Of a stretch of 42,500 nucleotides of DNA, positions 1 through 12,191 are shown in pieces. Below the pieces are notes generated by a model. That model saw only the letters and a program-made list of their open reading frames with translations. It was not told the DNA's origin and searched no databases. The stretch spans positions 596,925 to 639,424 of the forward strand of contig RPFO01000106.1 in NCBI GenBank assembly GCA_009746045.1, given 5' to 3'. Source of the stretch: Mesostigma viride. Taxonomy: Eukaryota; Streptophyta; Mesostigmatophyceae; Mesostigmatales; Mesostigmataceae. Position 1 is the first letter of the stretch; each line of letters opens with the position of its first letter. Both the position numbers and the translations under genes were made by a program.

Positions 1-677
1 TATACGTCAAAATTTTATGTTTGAAGAGCAAGTACGAAATTTTCTGAGCTGGAGGTGCGTCAACGGAGTGATACCTGCGTGGGAGAGGTCCGCGTCGCTA
101 TGGCGACCTGGAAATGGAATGTCGTTGTAGATTTAGGTATTGTAGTATCATGCTTAATTGCTTTACGTACTGGGTGCCTAGTAAAATCAGTTTGCTGTTC
201 GTGGAAGGCGTGGGGCCGACGAGTTTCTGGTGTCATCATATTGGAAAGAACGCTGGATTTTTTGCCACGGGACGTAACTGGCGATGCCGATGGTGAGGCG
301 TACTACCTACCGGGGTACTACCTGCTCTCTTTCTGATGCATTTTCATGGTTGCGTTCTTTCCATTTCGCCGAATCCATCTAGTCGCAGACATAGCGTAGC
401 GTTGCGTTTTATTAGCCGTGCAGGACGCCATCTTCATGGTCCTTCGAATGTCCTGTGTGAACGTCCGTTGCCCAAGGATCTGTGATGCTTTTTTCTGGAA
501 TATGCTGGGCTTGGAAAGCCCCTCTGGATGCTTGCTGTCACGGGTTTGGGGCGTCATTTACATTCATGGTGCTTTCTGCGTAACTGCTGACTTGCTTCGC
601 ACGTGGATTTTCACTGGACTGAAGAGCGCGTCTGCTAGCATGTTTACGTGGTGTATAAGGTGATCAATCAACTATTT

Positions 678-731
678 GTTTATTATATGTTGACAATAGA
701 TATATGTTGTTTATTATATGTTGACAATAGA
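678..731. repeat. Short direct repeat, two copies
   Basis: Two 22-bp copies beginning TTTATTATATGTTGACAATA lie about 32 bp apart in AT-rich DNA. They are nearly identical. No function can be inferred. Confidence 0.7.
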
Positions 732-1308
732 AGGTGTGTTATATATTTCTTCATCAAGCATGTCAAAAGTAATCTCCACTCGCTTACAACCTGAATTTTG
801 CTTTGCTGGGTCTGCTGTGTTTGTGTCTCACTGTGCAGGCTATCCCCTTGGTTGATCATCAACCAGCGGGTGCTTTTTGGTGGCAGCGGGGCCTTATACT
901 CTTCTTGGCGTTTTTCATCCATGGCATGTCAACCAACGCATGCATGCCAGCCCCTAAACAAGAAAACACTAAGTCACCAAAGAATGGAATTCAGGGCATG
1001 GTCATGAGCAGGGTAACAGCAGCATTAATATTAAATGGGCATGATGTCAACAGGAAAACACTAAGTCACGTGAGGAAAGTCTTTTTATGATCCCAAACAG
1101 CCTGGACGTGGCCGTGTGCCGAATTAATTTGTGTAGTCCGCGCATTTCCGGCGCAAGTCGCCGGCCGGACCTTGTGACAGCGCCAGAATAATTATTAACA
1201 TTGTATGACTTTTGTAGGTAGAAAAATGTCTGTGGAGACGCTGTGCGTCGCGCTTCAATATTTTAATATAATTTTAATGAAAAGTTTGAAATGTTTCGTA
1301 AACCTTAC

Positions 1309-1339
1309 CTAAGCTTAGCCGCTAGGCGGCTAAGCTTAG
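1309..1339. repeat. Perfect inverted repeat, 14-bp arms and 3-nt loop
   Basis: The left arm CTAAGCTTAGCCGC (1309-1322) and right arm GCGGCTAAGCTTAG (1326-1339) are exact reverse complements around TAG. Each arm also contains the self-palindrome CTAAGCTTAG. An A-tract follows about 30 bp downstream. Confidence 0.9.
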
Positions 1340-2023
1340 CCAAACCACATGTGCACCTCGATATAGTCTCAAAAAAAAAAAAACATAGTCATTTCGCTCG
1401 TGGGGAGCAGCCAAGGTTGCCACTTGGCATCTTTGTGAAGGCGTCCAGCTGCTGCCGAAAAAGTGGATTTCGGTCTTTTCTGTCCATTTGTTTTATCACA
1501 CAGGCGCGGCGCCGGCCATGCCGCGTCAAAGCGATTGGCCCACTGCTTGGCGGCCAACCGCACATGTCTCCGCTTAGTACCTTGGTCTGTGGTGTCACGC
1601 TGGCATGCTGGTCAGGGCCCTCAGCCGTTTCCAACGACGACAACAACATTCTCGAAATTTGCCAGGCAGTAGGCATCCGTGCTGCCAGATGTCACCCTGT
1701 CATCCTGAATCCTGATACGCTATTCCTCTCCTGGAACAGCGCAGCCGAGTCTTTCTCCGGTTTGTGGTGAACGCGTATGATACGTTCGCGAAATAATGCG
1801 AAACCAACGGGTCAAGTCCAGCAGGTTACGGGTTGTTCGAGGCACAGCAACTCCATAATAGCACCTGTGTTTGTCAAAGCCTCACTCCCGACTGGTTCCC
1901 TGTATCATTGCAATGGAAGATTTCTGTTTCTTTTCACGGTTTAGTGTGTCCGTTGCAATGCGTATTTATTTAAGGAGTTGACCAGAGGGAAGGGGATCTC
2001 AGTAACATATAGCCAAGGAAACC

Positions 2024-5000
2024 ATGCCGATCAAAAAGACTTTGATTCGGATCCGAGGACGTATTGCGTCCTCGACGAAGTACTTCTTCAGGTTTACGGA
2101 TCCCACCGTCAGAACTTTCGCTGTACTCTGTCTGCTGTTCTTCCTGAACACAGCCGTGCGTTTTATGGGCCCCGTCTCATATCATGCCCTGGAAGAGTAT
2201 TGGATGATCGGGCTGGCCCATGTAAGGGAAACTTGCCTTCGTATTCCACGTCCATTTTCAACCGTCTGTCTTTGCAAATGTGACGGTAATGGGGCTCGCT
2301 TGCAATCGCACGTCTCGAATATAAGGGGTAGAAGGGGCCAAAGGTCGCATAAGTTAGTTCGGAAAGGACCATGCGTCTTATGTCTGTTTTATTTGGTGCA
2401 CGCTGTTTGACAGGATTCTCCTGTCTTTTTATCTATGTTAGAGGTTAGATTGGGAATGCTACATATTTGTTGTGCTGTAGCTGACGGCCCAGCCGTTTTC
2501 TAATACAGTAGAGGGAATTATGTTCACCAGCTACCGTCAGTGTGAAGCAATGTAATCATATCAACAAAATTGTCGTTCGTGGTTGATTTGATCACTTTCC
2601 TTTATTCTCTCTCCATTTCCTCGGTCCGGAGCAGGTTTTCCATGATTTGGCATAGTAACCGCCTGCTTTGAATCTTTCGTGTAAATATGAGTGTTTTTTT
2701 TAAGAGAACGGTGGTTTTGAAGCAGAAGTTTGTGTGCAGTTTATAAATAGCGTATTTGTTATGGCTAAGTTTTCTCATGTCATATCTTCCACATTCCTGT
2801 TACGTGCCTGAGTAGCCCATATTGCTGTGCATGTGGCATTCCTGCCAGCACCACCCGTGGGACTCTTTTAGGCAATCTTTGATTTATTTATAGTTTGAGA
2901 GCTATCTCTTGTTTGACAGGGCCATGACTAATGAGCATTACACATCAGGCATACGTGGAACCTGGAAGCGGTGCATGTCCCTGCTTGGACACGTGTTAGC
3001 AAGAATTACTGGAACTTTTCTTCTGTCAGGTGACCCTGGCTGCCCCACAGTGCATTAGGCATGCCAATAGTGTTTCAGCGCAATGCAATTGTCTAGATCT
3101 ATGTCTACTTGAATCGCCTCTGTCCCATATCATTTATCACTCAGGATATCTGATATAGCTTGGCTTACCACTGAAGAGAATGGGAGAGGTTTGAAATCTA
3201 TGAGGCCAGTTAGGCATATCTAGTATACTTGAGAGCACGATACGCATCAGGTACCAAGGATCTCTTCATTTGTGTTGAGGCATTGTAACTATTCTTGTTG
3301 CCTCAAGTCCGTGGCACCGTCTTTGCTGCAACCAGTCACATGTGGCTACTGCTTTAATATTTTACCTGAAATGCGTTCTAGTGTGCATGATGGCACCTTC
3401 AGTGGGAGCCTGGGCTGAAGCTACCAAGGCCTGTTTCCTTTTTCCATCGTTTCCTTGCTTGGTACTGGCTTTTTTGGCTGGCCATGTTTTTAATGCTGGC
3501 AGCTGGCCTTCCCCACGTATATCCAGGGAACAGCCGGAGCTATCTTCTTCCCAATCTGGGGTAGAGCCGCACAATGGGTAAGCCCTTCATTTCTCTGTGC
3601 TATGCCCAGCACTGCTATCACAGGTGAAGAGTGTGCCATGATAACTTCTTTATGGGTTTTCTTTCGTTCCTCTTGCATGTGTTTGTGGGGAACTTCACCA
3701 TCCATGAGATATATCAATGCTTGGCATAGTAGACTATCCCGTTGGACATCTACCATTTGGAGCTGTGTGCTGTATGAATCGCATTTTGGCTGCATTGTAT
3801 GCCAGCAGACTCTGACTCCTCCATGCACAACACTCGCCCGGTGTGCCTTGGCCTCGCCTGCCGTCGTGGTCAAAATCACTTTGCGAATCGACCTGCCAAA
3901 CTTCTATTGATGGGCTTCATTTTGGGTCGCAAAGTTCAAAAGTTACCGCGCCGCGCCTGCGCCGCGCCGCACAGCCTGTCTTGCCAGCGAACGCGTCGTG
4001 CCGCAATTTTCGCTATAATATTTAATGAGACAACTATTATTATTTCATGAAGTATATTATCATCAGTGCTACCCAATTGATCAATCAAATTACTTAGGTA
4101 GATAATCATTAATTAATAAGGTAGGTACAAGCCACTGACCATAAACAAGTTGATCGGCTCGCAACCCAAAACTTTGCCTGCATTTTGGGTCGCAAACTAT
4201 ATATTTCACCTTGTTTTGGGGTCGCACAGTGATTTTGACCACTACGGTATTGTAGCACTGAACACAAGCATGAGTGCTCACCTCCCCACATGGCCATCTA
4301 CCTCCCTGGGCCGTGCCTTGTCGCCCCTCCCTGCTGTGCACTGCCTACACCCTGCCCCCCTCCCATTATGCATGCCCGCAGTATCCGCGCAAGACGTTGC
4401 TGCTGGTGGGCACGCTGACCTGGTCGATCCTGACTGGCATCGGCGGCTTCTCCACCTCCTTTGCCATGTTCACCGCGTGCCGCTCCTTCTCGGGCATTGG
4501 CCTGTCCTGCACCATCCCACTCGCCGCCGCGTACCTGAACGACGTAGTGCCCGCCAAGCACCGAGGGGGTGGCTTTGCCATCCTCGGCTTCTGCCTCGTG
4601 CTCGGCACGTTCAAGATGGGTCTCATCGGCTCGCGGCTTTCAGGAAACCAGGGTTGGAGGACAGGTGCGTGCCACTAGCTCGGGAAACCAGGGGTGGAGG
4701 ACAGGTGTGTGGCACTAGGCTCGGGAAACCAGGGGTGGATGACAGGTGTGTGGCGCTATGTTGCGTGTATGGGACCCGCCTCCACAGGCCATGCTGATCT
4801 GTTCTACTCTACTTAAGAAGAGATTTCAACATATAGCCACCATCTTCTGCAGGACACTGATTAACTTATGAGCGGGGATCCAGGACTGGGTGCGTGTGCT
4901 TCGGCACCCAGGTGGCCGCTTGTTAGTTGTCTTGGTCTCCTTTTTGTTGTCCTTTTTGTGGTTGCTCTGCAGCCTTGTTGCCGTGGCTCCAGGCTTGCGC

Positions 5001-8000
5001 TGGGAATGTGACGAGGTTTTCCCCATCTGTTCGCCATGGTATCTCCCTGGTTTGCGGGTCTCGGCTGTGAATTGGTGTGCATCGTTGATAGCCTTCCCTA
5101 ATGGCCTTCTCCTTGGACGCCTATTTTTCTGCTCTTCCTTCCTCTTGCCCCCTTGGCTGCATGTGCGTATCTCCGCATAACTGTCTCTCGCTTACTTCAC
5201 TTTCTCTGCCTTTTGTATTTTATCACCCCCTTCTCTTTCTGCGCGCCTCATCCTCCTGTGCCCCCTTGCTTGCATGTGACCCCTTGAGCTCCTGTTGCCC
5301 CTTTTTTCCCTGTGCTCTGTCGCTCCCCTGTCCCGCACGCTCAGTGCTCAAGTCGCTCTCGTTTGGCGGCCTGTGCGCGTCCGTGCTCATCTACTTCCTA
5401 ATCCCGGACGGCAACCGGCTGGCCAAGTGGGCGGCCAAAGCGCGAAAGGAGATGGCCGTCAAGGCACAGAGGGAGGGAGTGTGCCCAAACTGCTGGACGT
5501 TGCTGGTGCCCAACCGGCTGTGCCCGTGCGGCTACGTGCCAAGTACGTGGGTCTGAAAACTGTCACGTGGGCAGTGGCTCTTTTTTGCTGCACAGGCGTT
5601 TGCCACGGCGGGTTCAACGCAGGCTGGGCATGGCAAGCTAATGCTGTGCCCGCGGCCGCACTGCTGTTCAAGCATGCCCTGTTTAGCCATTCTGTCCTTG
5701 TCTTTTCCAAAGGTGGGCTCACAATTTTAGTTGGTGTTGGTGTGTAGTAATTTTCAAATTTCTCTCATTACAGTCCTGTCAAGCCCCATGAACACCCTCG
5801 GCTTTTACCCCTTCTTTGGCCCCTACTTTGGTGCCGGCGTCCTGCAGCTGTGCAAAAGGAGGTGACCAAGAAGGTGGCCCGCTCGGCTGTGGTTACACCG
5901 ACAGCACGTGAGTCACCACACGCCACCGGTGCAGCCCCAGGGTCAGCCCCTGGGGCAGCCCTCGGGCCTCCCCCTGGCATGACAGTCAAGAGCAACGCAG
6001 CTTTCCGTGGCCCCATGGGCTTTGGAAAGTTTCCGCGTGCGATCCGGCTGACGAAGAGCGCCGCGTCGACACCTGGTGCGCGGTACGGCCCCGGAGGTGC
6101 ACGGTCAGGCACAAGGAGCCCCCCCTTGCGGCGCACCTCGCTGCGCAACCTGGTGAGTGGCTTCTGCTGTGTAGCAGGGAAGGCAGGTCAATTGGAAGAC
6201 GCAAGTTCAGGCATTGCTGACTGGCCTTTCCCCTGATGAATGCATGGCTGACTGTTCTTTTGGAGCTGATTTTTTTTTCAACTCTTTTTTTTTTTCAACC
6301 AATTTAAATTGATATCAATAGGCTAGTAAGCTGCTTCCTTGCCGTGTCTTCGTTGCATGTCCTGTGAACCCTCACTTTGAATAACATCCTGGTTGGTGGT
6401 GCTGGGCCTGTCTCGATCATCTCTTCCTGGCTGCCCCTTGTCCGTGTCCCTCCCCCACCTGGCTGCCTTATCCATGTTCCTCACCTCCCTCGCTGTGCCT
6501 TGCCTGTTCTTCTCCTCTCCCTTGGCCATGCCCTGGCTGCGCCTTGCCTGTTTGTCTCACCTCCCATGCCCTGCGCCTTGCCTATTTTTCTTGCCCATGC
6601 CCTCGCCCCCGATCAGGTGACGCTGGAGGCGGCCACGGGCATCCACAGCATCCCCGGCATCAACCCGAACATGGCAGCGGAGCTGGACGCCCCGAGCGCG
6701 ACGCAGGCCACGCTGGAGCAGGCGGCGAGCAAGCTGGACCTGCACGTGCCGTCGCTGGCCGAGGACCGGCGCAAGCAGACGGGCGGCCTGCTGGAGGAGG
6801 ATACGTCGGGGCCGTCGCACGCGGTACGCAAGTGGCAGCCGCGGCGGGGACTCTTGTCGCTGGGCAGCAATGACATAAGAGAGCCTTTTGTCGAGCTTTT
6901 GCATGGATGGGCACTTGGACTGGGAATCTTGTGGATCATGCATCGGTTAGGTAGGTAGCTTCTACCGGGCACATCACCTGGTAAGTGATCATTACCAAAT
7001 ACTTAAGCGGTGCAACGTAGGCCGTCTACACGTTCGTTGCTTGTCCGTGCCCATCCGCTGTATACGCAGCAACACAGCTTGCCTTGAGATCGTCAACTGG
7101 CAGCCCTTACATACTGAGTAGAAACTAGTGCAGAAGCACATCCCCTTCGACAAGGGCAACCTATAGTCTCTAGAGGCCGGCATGAAAGCTACTTCCCGTG
7201 CAAAGCCCTGTTTGAGCTGTATTCAGGCATCACATGTGTGCGGGGGGCCTTGTGACTTATTAGCGTTTCACGACAATGGCCTTGCCCTGCCCGCAGATGC
7301 CGCTGACCCCCCCCAAGCGCTCCTGGTTTAAGCGCGTATTTGGCCGTAAGCCTCCCCCGGTCCTGCCCATGCTGGACGGCGGCGTGGACGCGGCGGGCGT
7401 GCCCACGATCAACGCGCACTCAAGCCTCGGCACGCTGGACACGATCAAGGAGAGCAACCGCTTCTCGCTTGCCGACATGGCGCACATGCTGTCCGACCCG
7501 GTCGTCGTGCTGTTCACGATCACGGGCACGCTCAACAACCTGGTGAGTGGAAAGGGGGGCCACAGCTTATAGCAGAGTGGGCCATATTGTAAAATTTCGG
7601 AGTGGGCCATTTTTAATAGCGGGGTGAGATAAGGGAGGGGGGGTGTGCTCCGCAAGCCGCAAGATGAAGGCAGGAGTGGGGGTCCCAGAGGGCTGAAGTG
7701 AGTATCTATCATCCCGTGTGTGCTTTCTTTGATGTCCAAGGGCAGCAGGGGACTGGGACATTGAAGCCTTGTCAGCTTGTCCTGGTGTGTTGATAACCCA
7801 ATGTTGTGGGGCCCTTGAATCGCCCTCTGCCATTGAATCGCAGTCATTTTGGGGTCATCAGCTCTTTTTTCTTCTCATCCGCCTCCCCTCTCCCATGGGA
7901 CAGTTAGCCTTGCGTATGGATGCAGCCTTTTCTTCCTTTTTTTTTTAGAGGGTTCTGCATGATGCCCCTTGGTTATCTCGGACGCTGGGTGTTGCAGCCG

Positions 8001-10703
8001 AGTCGTCACGTACAGCCATTTCCTGTTCTAGGTCACACAGCGGCCCAGCATGCCATGTGCCTTTTATAGGTGGTCTCAATCGGTCTCACCCACCCTGCCA
8101 TTCGCCCCCCTCGCAGGCCTTCATGTGCGTCAACTTCCTGGTCCTCTTCCTGCAATGGGGCGGCCTGGCCAGCTATGGCCCTGGTGTCTCGCTCGGCCTG
8201 GGCGCGCTGGGCGCGCTGCTTGGCAACGCGTTTGGCCGCATCTTCTCGCGCCAGCTCGTGAACATCGCACCCAACAAGGGCCGCCTCATGTTCGCGCAGA
8301 CCACACTCTCCCTCGCGCTGCCATGTGTCGCGTACCTGTTCCTCATGGTGCCCTACGGCGACATGGACACCTATTTCCGCGTCATCCCCATCACCGCTTT
8401 CATCATGAACCAGTCGGGCGTCGGGTGCGACGGGCCGCTCATGCAGGAGGTATGCTGGCTGCTGGGTCGTCTCCCATGGGCTTCCCACAGACTTATCATG
8501 AGCTGGTCATGGGCTTACCACAAGCTTGTCATGGGCTTACCACAAGCTTGTGATGGGCTTGCCATGAGACGGGTAATCGAGTTTGGGCATTGGATCCAGT
8601 TCCTATGTTCCTTTCCAGGAGTGCAGATGTCCTTCCATCAAAGGGAAAGAGCTCTGGTATTTTGGGGCCAATAGATAACTAGTGTCTCAACACCCCGGTG
8701 CCTGCGCATCTGCCCAACCGCCTGGCTGTTTGCCTGTCATGCCATCCAATGCGATGCCATGCTGCTCTCCTGCGGTTTCTGCGAGCCAATGTGTGTGGTC
8801 CTGGCTGGTTATCCAGCCTAATTGTGGTTTTTATCGTGATTGACGTATATGTAAGGGTACTCTACCTGGCCCTGGTATATGTTCGTCCTGTTGCTGCATG
8901 TGTTTCCTTTTCGTGGAAGTTGTTATCGGCGCTGCGGGCAGTCGCTCACCTCGTGTATTCCATCGCGCCAACCAAGCATGTGTGCTTCACTCTTTCCTGC
9001 CCCGATTGCCATGCACAAGTGTTGCTGTTAATAACATGTTAGTAACATGCTGCACGCATGGCCTCATTATAACTAAGCACTTTGGACATTTCTCCATCAG
9101 CTCTTTCTGACTCGTGTTCCTGTTTGGGGCTGCCGTTCTGCCCTCCCATTTCCCCCCTGCTGCCCCCCCCCCCCTGCCCCACAGTGCGTGATCCCCGACA
9201 ACCGCCACATTGCGTTTGCGGCGTCCAACTGCATCCAGGGCCTCATCTCGTCCATCTCGCCCGTGCTCATCGGCAGCATGGCGCAGTACTGGTTTGGCTA
9301 CTACGGCACGTGGCGAGGGAGCGAGAACCTGGACCTGGTCGGCGAGGCGTCCAAGCTGGCCAACCGCGCCGCTGTAGGCAACTCAATGGCCATCGTCATC
9401 ATGACCTCGCTCGGCCTGCAGGTCCTCGTCTACATCCCGCTCTACCGGTGCGTGCACGCGTGCGCGGCCGGTCACGCCCCATCATGTGCTTTGGGCACCC
9501 ATGTTATGCTGCCAATGTTCTCCCTATCATTTCGATTATTGATTGTTTAAAGGTCATGTGTTTATGGGGAGGTACGCGCAAGTGGCTTTGATGTGGCTAT
9601 CGATATGTAAAATGTAGTTCTGCACTACACTAATCAACATAAATGCGGGCGTTGATCGCGCACTTGGTAAAACAGGTACAGGTACAGGTAAAAAAGGCCG
9701 AGGCGTGCTGGACAAATCATGGCTCACCCCTCGCATGCGGTTGTGATGCTTGTGAGAGGAGAACGACTGTGGGCTATTGCTGTTGGATGTTTATACTGCC
9801 ATGTTGTTGCCAAGGCTGCTGGCAGCCAAACGAAAAGCGACCCGTTCTCGGTAACTAACTGCCATCAGCTTGTTGCGCGCCCTCCCTGGCCTTGGTTACC
9901 TCGGCCACAGGTTGTATCCCCCCGCGCGAGAGCGTGTGCGTGCGATCATCCGCAAGAACCAGGCGCAGCTGGCGCTGGTCGCGGGCACCGAGATGACCGA
10001 CCTGCAGGCGCGGCGCAAGGCCCGGCGCGAGGCCATCGCGGCCGCTCTCGCTTCAAAAGACCCTCTTGCGGGCCAGAAGGACGTGTCCAAGGGCGACAGC
10101 AACCGCGGCGACAAGTCAGACGGCGAGGACAGCAGTCGGGGCAAGGTGACTGTGGTAGATCGGGCCACGGGCGAGGTCCGGGAGCCCCCCCAGCTGCTGC
10201 AGGTGACGTTGACTAGCAATGTCGAAGAAGCCGCGCCCGCGGGCTCTAAAGTCTCGCCCACGAGCGGCCTGACGGATGCCCATTTGAACGGGAACGGCTC
10301 GGGGGAGGTCTCAGAGGAGGGCGATGGGAGAGGATTCCTAGCAGATCACCCGCATGGGCTGAGTGACGAGCCGATCATGGAGGAGGATGAGGAGACCAGC
10401 GTGTCCGTCAAGGCAGCCGTGGCCCACGTGGCGGTCGTCTTGGAAGAGCCGGAGTCATCGCCGGTTGTGAATGCCTCTCACAACCGGAACCCGTTTGAAG
10501 AGATCCAGGAAGGAGATAGTGTGTACGGGCAGCAGCAGCAGCAACAGCATGAAACAGCCAGCGGTCCAGAGAGCCTGGTAGAGATTGAGACGGGTGCTCC
10601 GGCCACATCGGAAGCACCTGGGCTGGGGAGTTTGCAGGAGGAAAGCGAGGGGGAGCCACAGCTGGTGACGGCGCAGTCACATGCCACCATTGACCTGCGG
10701 TAA
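2024..10703 (+). CDS. Major facilitator superfamily transporter, 10 exons, 966 aa
   Basis: Predicted integral membrane transporter; substrate unknown. Exons: 2024-2221, 3503-3577, 4382-4664, 5345-5542, 5848-6152, 6617-6823, 7297-7542, 8117-8449, 9185-9447, 9911-10703. All introns are GT-AG, all phases agree, and the total is 967 codons. Six N-terminal membrane segments (about residues 30-206) include the motif-A loop GRAAQWYPRK, with Gln where the family usually has Asp, and RSFSGIGLSC in TM4. TM5-TM6 are joined by GWRTV, split across exons 3 and 4. Six more segments (about 485-702) include CVIPDNRHIAFAASN before TM11. The roughly 280-residue central loop carries C-x2-C-x9-C-x-C (C232, C235, C245, C247), resembling a zinc knuckle. 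The last 264 residues are hydrophilic and acidic with a six-Gln run. The start is the first ATG in frame (context ACCATG). Spinster-like and plant-type MFS proteins are the nearest resemblance by eye. Exon 4-5 joining is the least certain junction. Confidence 0.88.
3861..4247. mobile_element. MITE-like element with 26-bp terminal inverted repeats, in MFS intron 2
   Basis: The left end (3861-3886) and the reverse complement of the right end (4222-4247) match at 24 of 26 positions, sharing the core GTGGTCAAAATCACT. The 387-bp interior has no coding potential and carries subterminal copies of TTTTGGGTCGCA near 3925, 4185 and 4216, plus one inverted copy near 4157. This is the structure of a non-autonomous DNA transposon. 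I could not identify a clear target-site duplication, so the superfamily is unassigned. Confidence 0.7.
4642..4762 (+). repeat. Triplicated exon 3 donor region in the MFS gene
   Basis: About 41-43 bp spanning the end of exon 3 and its GT donor occurs three times in tandem, with copies starting near 4642, 4682 and 4725. Each carries GGAAACCAGGG, then GACAG followed by GTGNGTG. Readthrough from the first copy meets TAG within a few codons, so only the first donor (4665) keeps the frame that joins exon 4. Confidence 0.8.
8500..8570. repeat. Short tandem repeat in MFS intron 8
   Basis: About three copies of a 21-22 bp unit containing CATGGGCTTACCACAAGCTT lie just downstream of the exon 8 donor. 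The last copy has diverged. No function is evident. Confidence 0.65.
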
Positions 10704-11465
10704 GCGGGTACCGAGTGGGACTGCTGGGTTCCATCAATTTTGGGATGCTTCGTCAACAGAGCATGTGCTCCTTGGAAGGATATGGGGATCTGGTTGTTAT
10801 GCTGGGGGGGGGGAAACAACCTAGTTTCCCTGCAACATGGGCCTTTCTCGCCATGGAGAGATTCGTGGAGGATTCATAGAATTTCTTCGCAGCAAGGCAA
10901 GATCATGGAATCGGCTCAATCTGGTTTTTCTGGTATTGCTCGCTCATGACTGATGCTTATTGAGGCTTTACCCTTGGACGCAAAATGCCTGCTTCGTGTG
11001 TGCTGTAGCAAGATGATTTGTTGGATGGCAGAGCAGGTGTGCTTGAAGGTTACACGAGTATTTAGTATCAATGTCATTTCGCAATCTGATGTTGAGAACA
11101 AATGGCCAGCTAGAACTGCAAGATCAGTGGCATTTCCACACATTGTGTAGACTGCAGTTTAGATGTTATAATCTTCATGATTGATATTGTTTAAATGCAC
11201 AGTATCTTGAACATTTGCTGATGTAATAGCCTATAGCACAAGCGGCTTGGGGGGACCTCCTACACGCTGGACGACGACTTGACTTTGGCGCAGCAACAAC
11301 GGTGACGGGAGCTACAGCCGACCTACCTCCAGCTCCGGCAGACGGCAGGGCAGAAGCCGGTCTACTGGAGGGGGGCGGACATCTACGTCGCCCACAAGCC
11401 CTGGCAGGCGACCCCTGCCGCCCCAGCCACCCCAGCCCAGGGAATATATATCAGTCGTGTAGACT
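10704..11465 (+). other. 3' flank of the MFS gene
   Basis: No coding potential is recognised. This should contain the 3' UTR of the transporter gene. There is no clear AATAAA. A TGTAA at 11222-11226, the signal used by many green algae, is the only candidate I noticed and is weak evidence. Confidence 0.45.
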
Positions 11466-11480
11466 AGAAAGCTTAGTGCC

Positions 11481-12191
11481 GTGGCCATGTATGATAACAC
11501 CTTCATCTGTTTTGCGGGCAATGTATACCAACAAGCTATCGGCATCCCTATGGGCACTAACTGTGCCGGGCTCCTTGCAAACCTCTATCTATACACTTAT
11601 GAGCTTGCATTCATGGAGAATCTCATTGCCTCAAACGATGATGTTCTCATCAGGCGTTTTATCCATACATGTCGATACATTGATGATGTCATCCCTTTCG
11701 ACAACCCTGATTTCGCAACCCATTTGTATATCACCGCTGGTCTGCCTGGCATCTACCCGCAAGCGTCCCTCACATTAAAGCTCACGTCGGAGGATACTCA
11801 TTGCAATTACCTCGATCTTAACATTACCCATAACAAGAAGGGCTGGCGTACGGCTGTCTATGATAAGCGCAAGGATCCTAAATACCAGCAAATTCCTTTT
11901 ATTCGTTACCCCGATATTCACAGTCTCCTTTCTCACACAGCAAAATATGGTGTCGTTCTTTCTCAGTTACATCGCTTTTCCCGTCTTTGTTCTTATCGTG
12001 TTGATTTCATCACGACTCTTGTTGAACTCTTGCAGCGTTTATTGGTCAAAGACTATGACCGAGCCATTATGCTCCGTCAAGTCCGATGTTTTTTGCAACG
12101 TCACCCACATCTGTTCGGTGCTGCCCCTTGGCACAAGCTCTACAAACAGGTCGTGGACCGGCTGGATCGCATAGTATCCCCGCACATCTGA
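11481..12191 (+). pseudogene. Penelope-like reverse transcriptase fragment, N-terminally truncated
   Basis: A 236-residue open frame begins at a GTG codon, with the first ATG at 11487. It carries the core and C-terminal part of a reverse transcriptase. Visible motifs are QAIGIPMGTNCAGLLANLYL (RT motif 4/B, with the GIPMG signature) and the catalytic YIDD (motif C) in CRYIDDVIPFD. The motif A aspartate region, the N-terminal extension and any GIY-YIG endonuclease are absent, so this is a dead 5'-truncated copy. The motif style fits Penelope-like elements better than the LINEs nearby. The frame is otherwise open for over 700 bp, which suggests a fairly recent insertion. A telomerase-like or other RT origin is less likely. 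Confidence 0.75.

Larger units (their letters stand above)
1..2023. other. Non-coding 5' flank of the MFS gene
   Basis: I recognise no gene here. Open frames are short and resemble no known family; the longest (1291-1770) runs through a palindrome and a poly-A tract. Contents: a 22-bp direct repeat (about 678-699 and 710-731), a perfect inverted repeat at 1309-1339, and an A-tract at about 1370-1383. The promoter and 5' UTR of the transporter gene should lie in the last few hundred bases, but no TATA-like element stands out. Confidence 0.6.

Noticed and set aside
1291-1770. 159-codon open frame upstream of the MFS gene
   Set aside because: It includes the palindrome and the poly-A tract and resembles no protein family.
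5590-5740. Possible extra MFS exon between exons 4 and 5
   Set aside because: Exon 4 joins exon 5 in phase without it, and the segment has no family resemblance.
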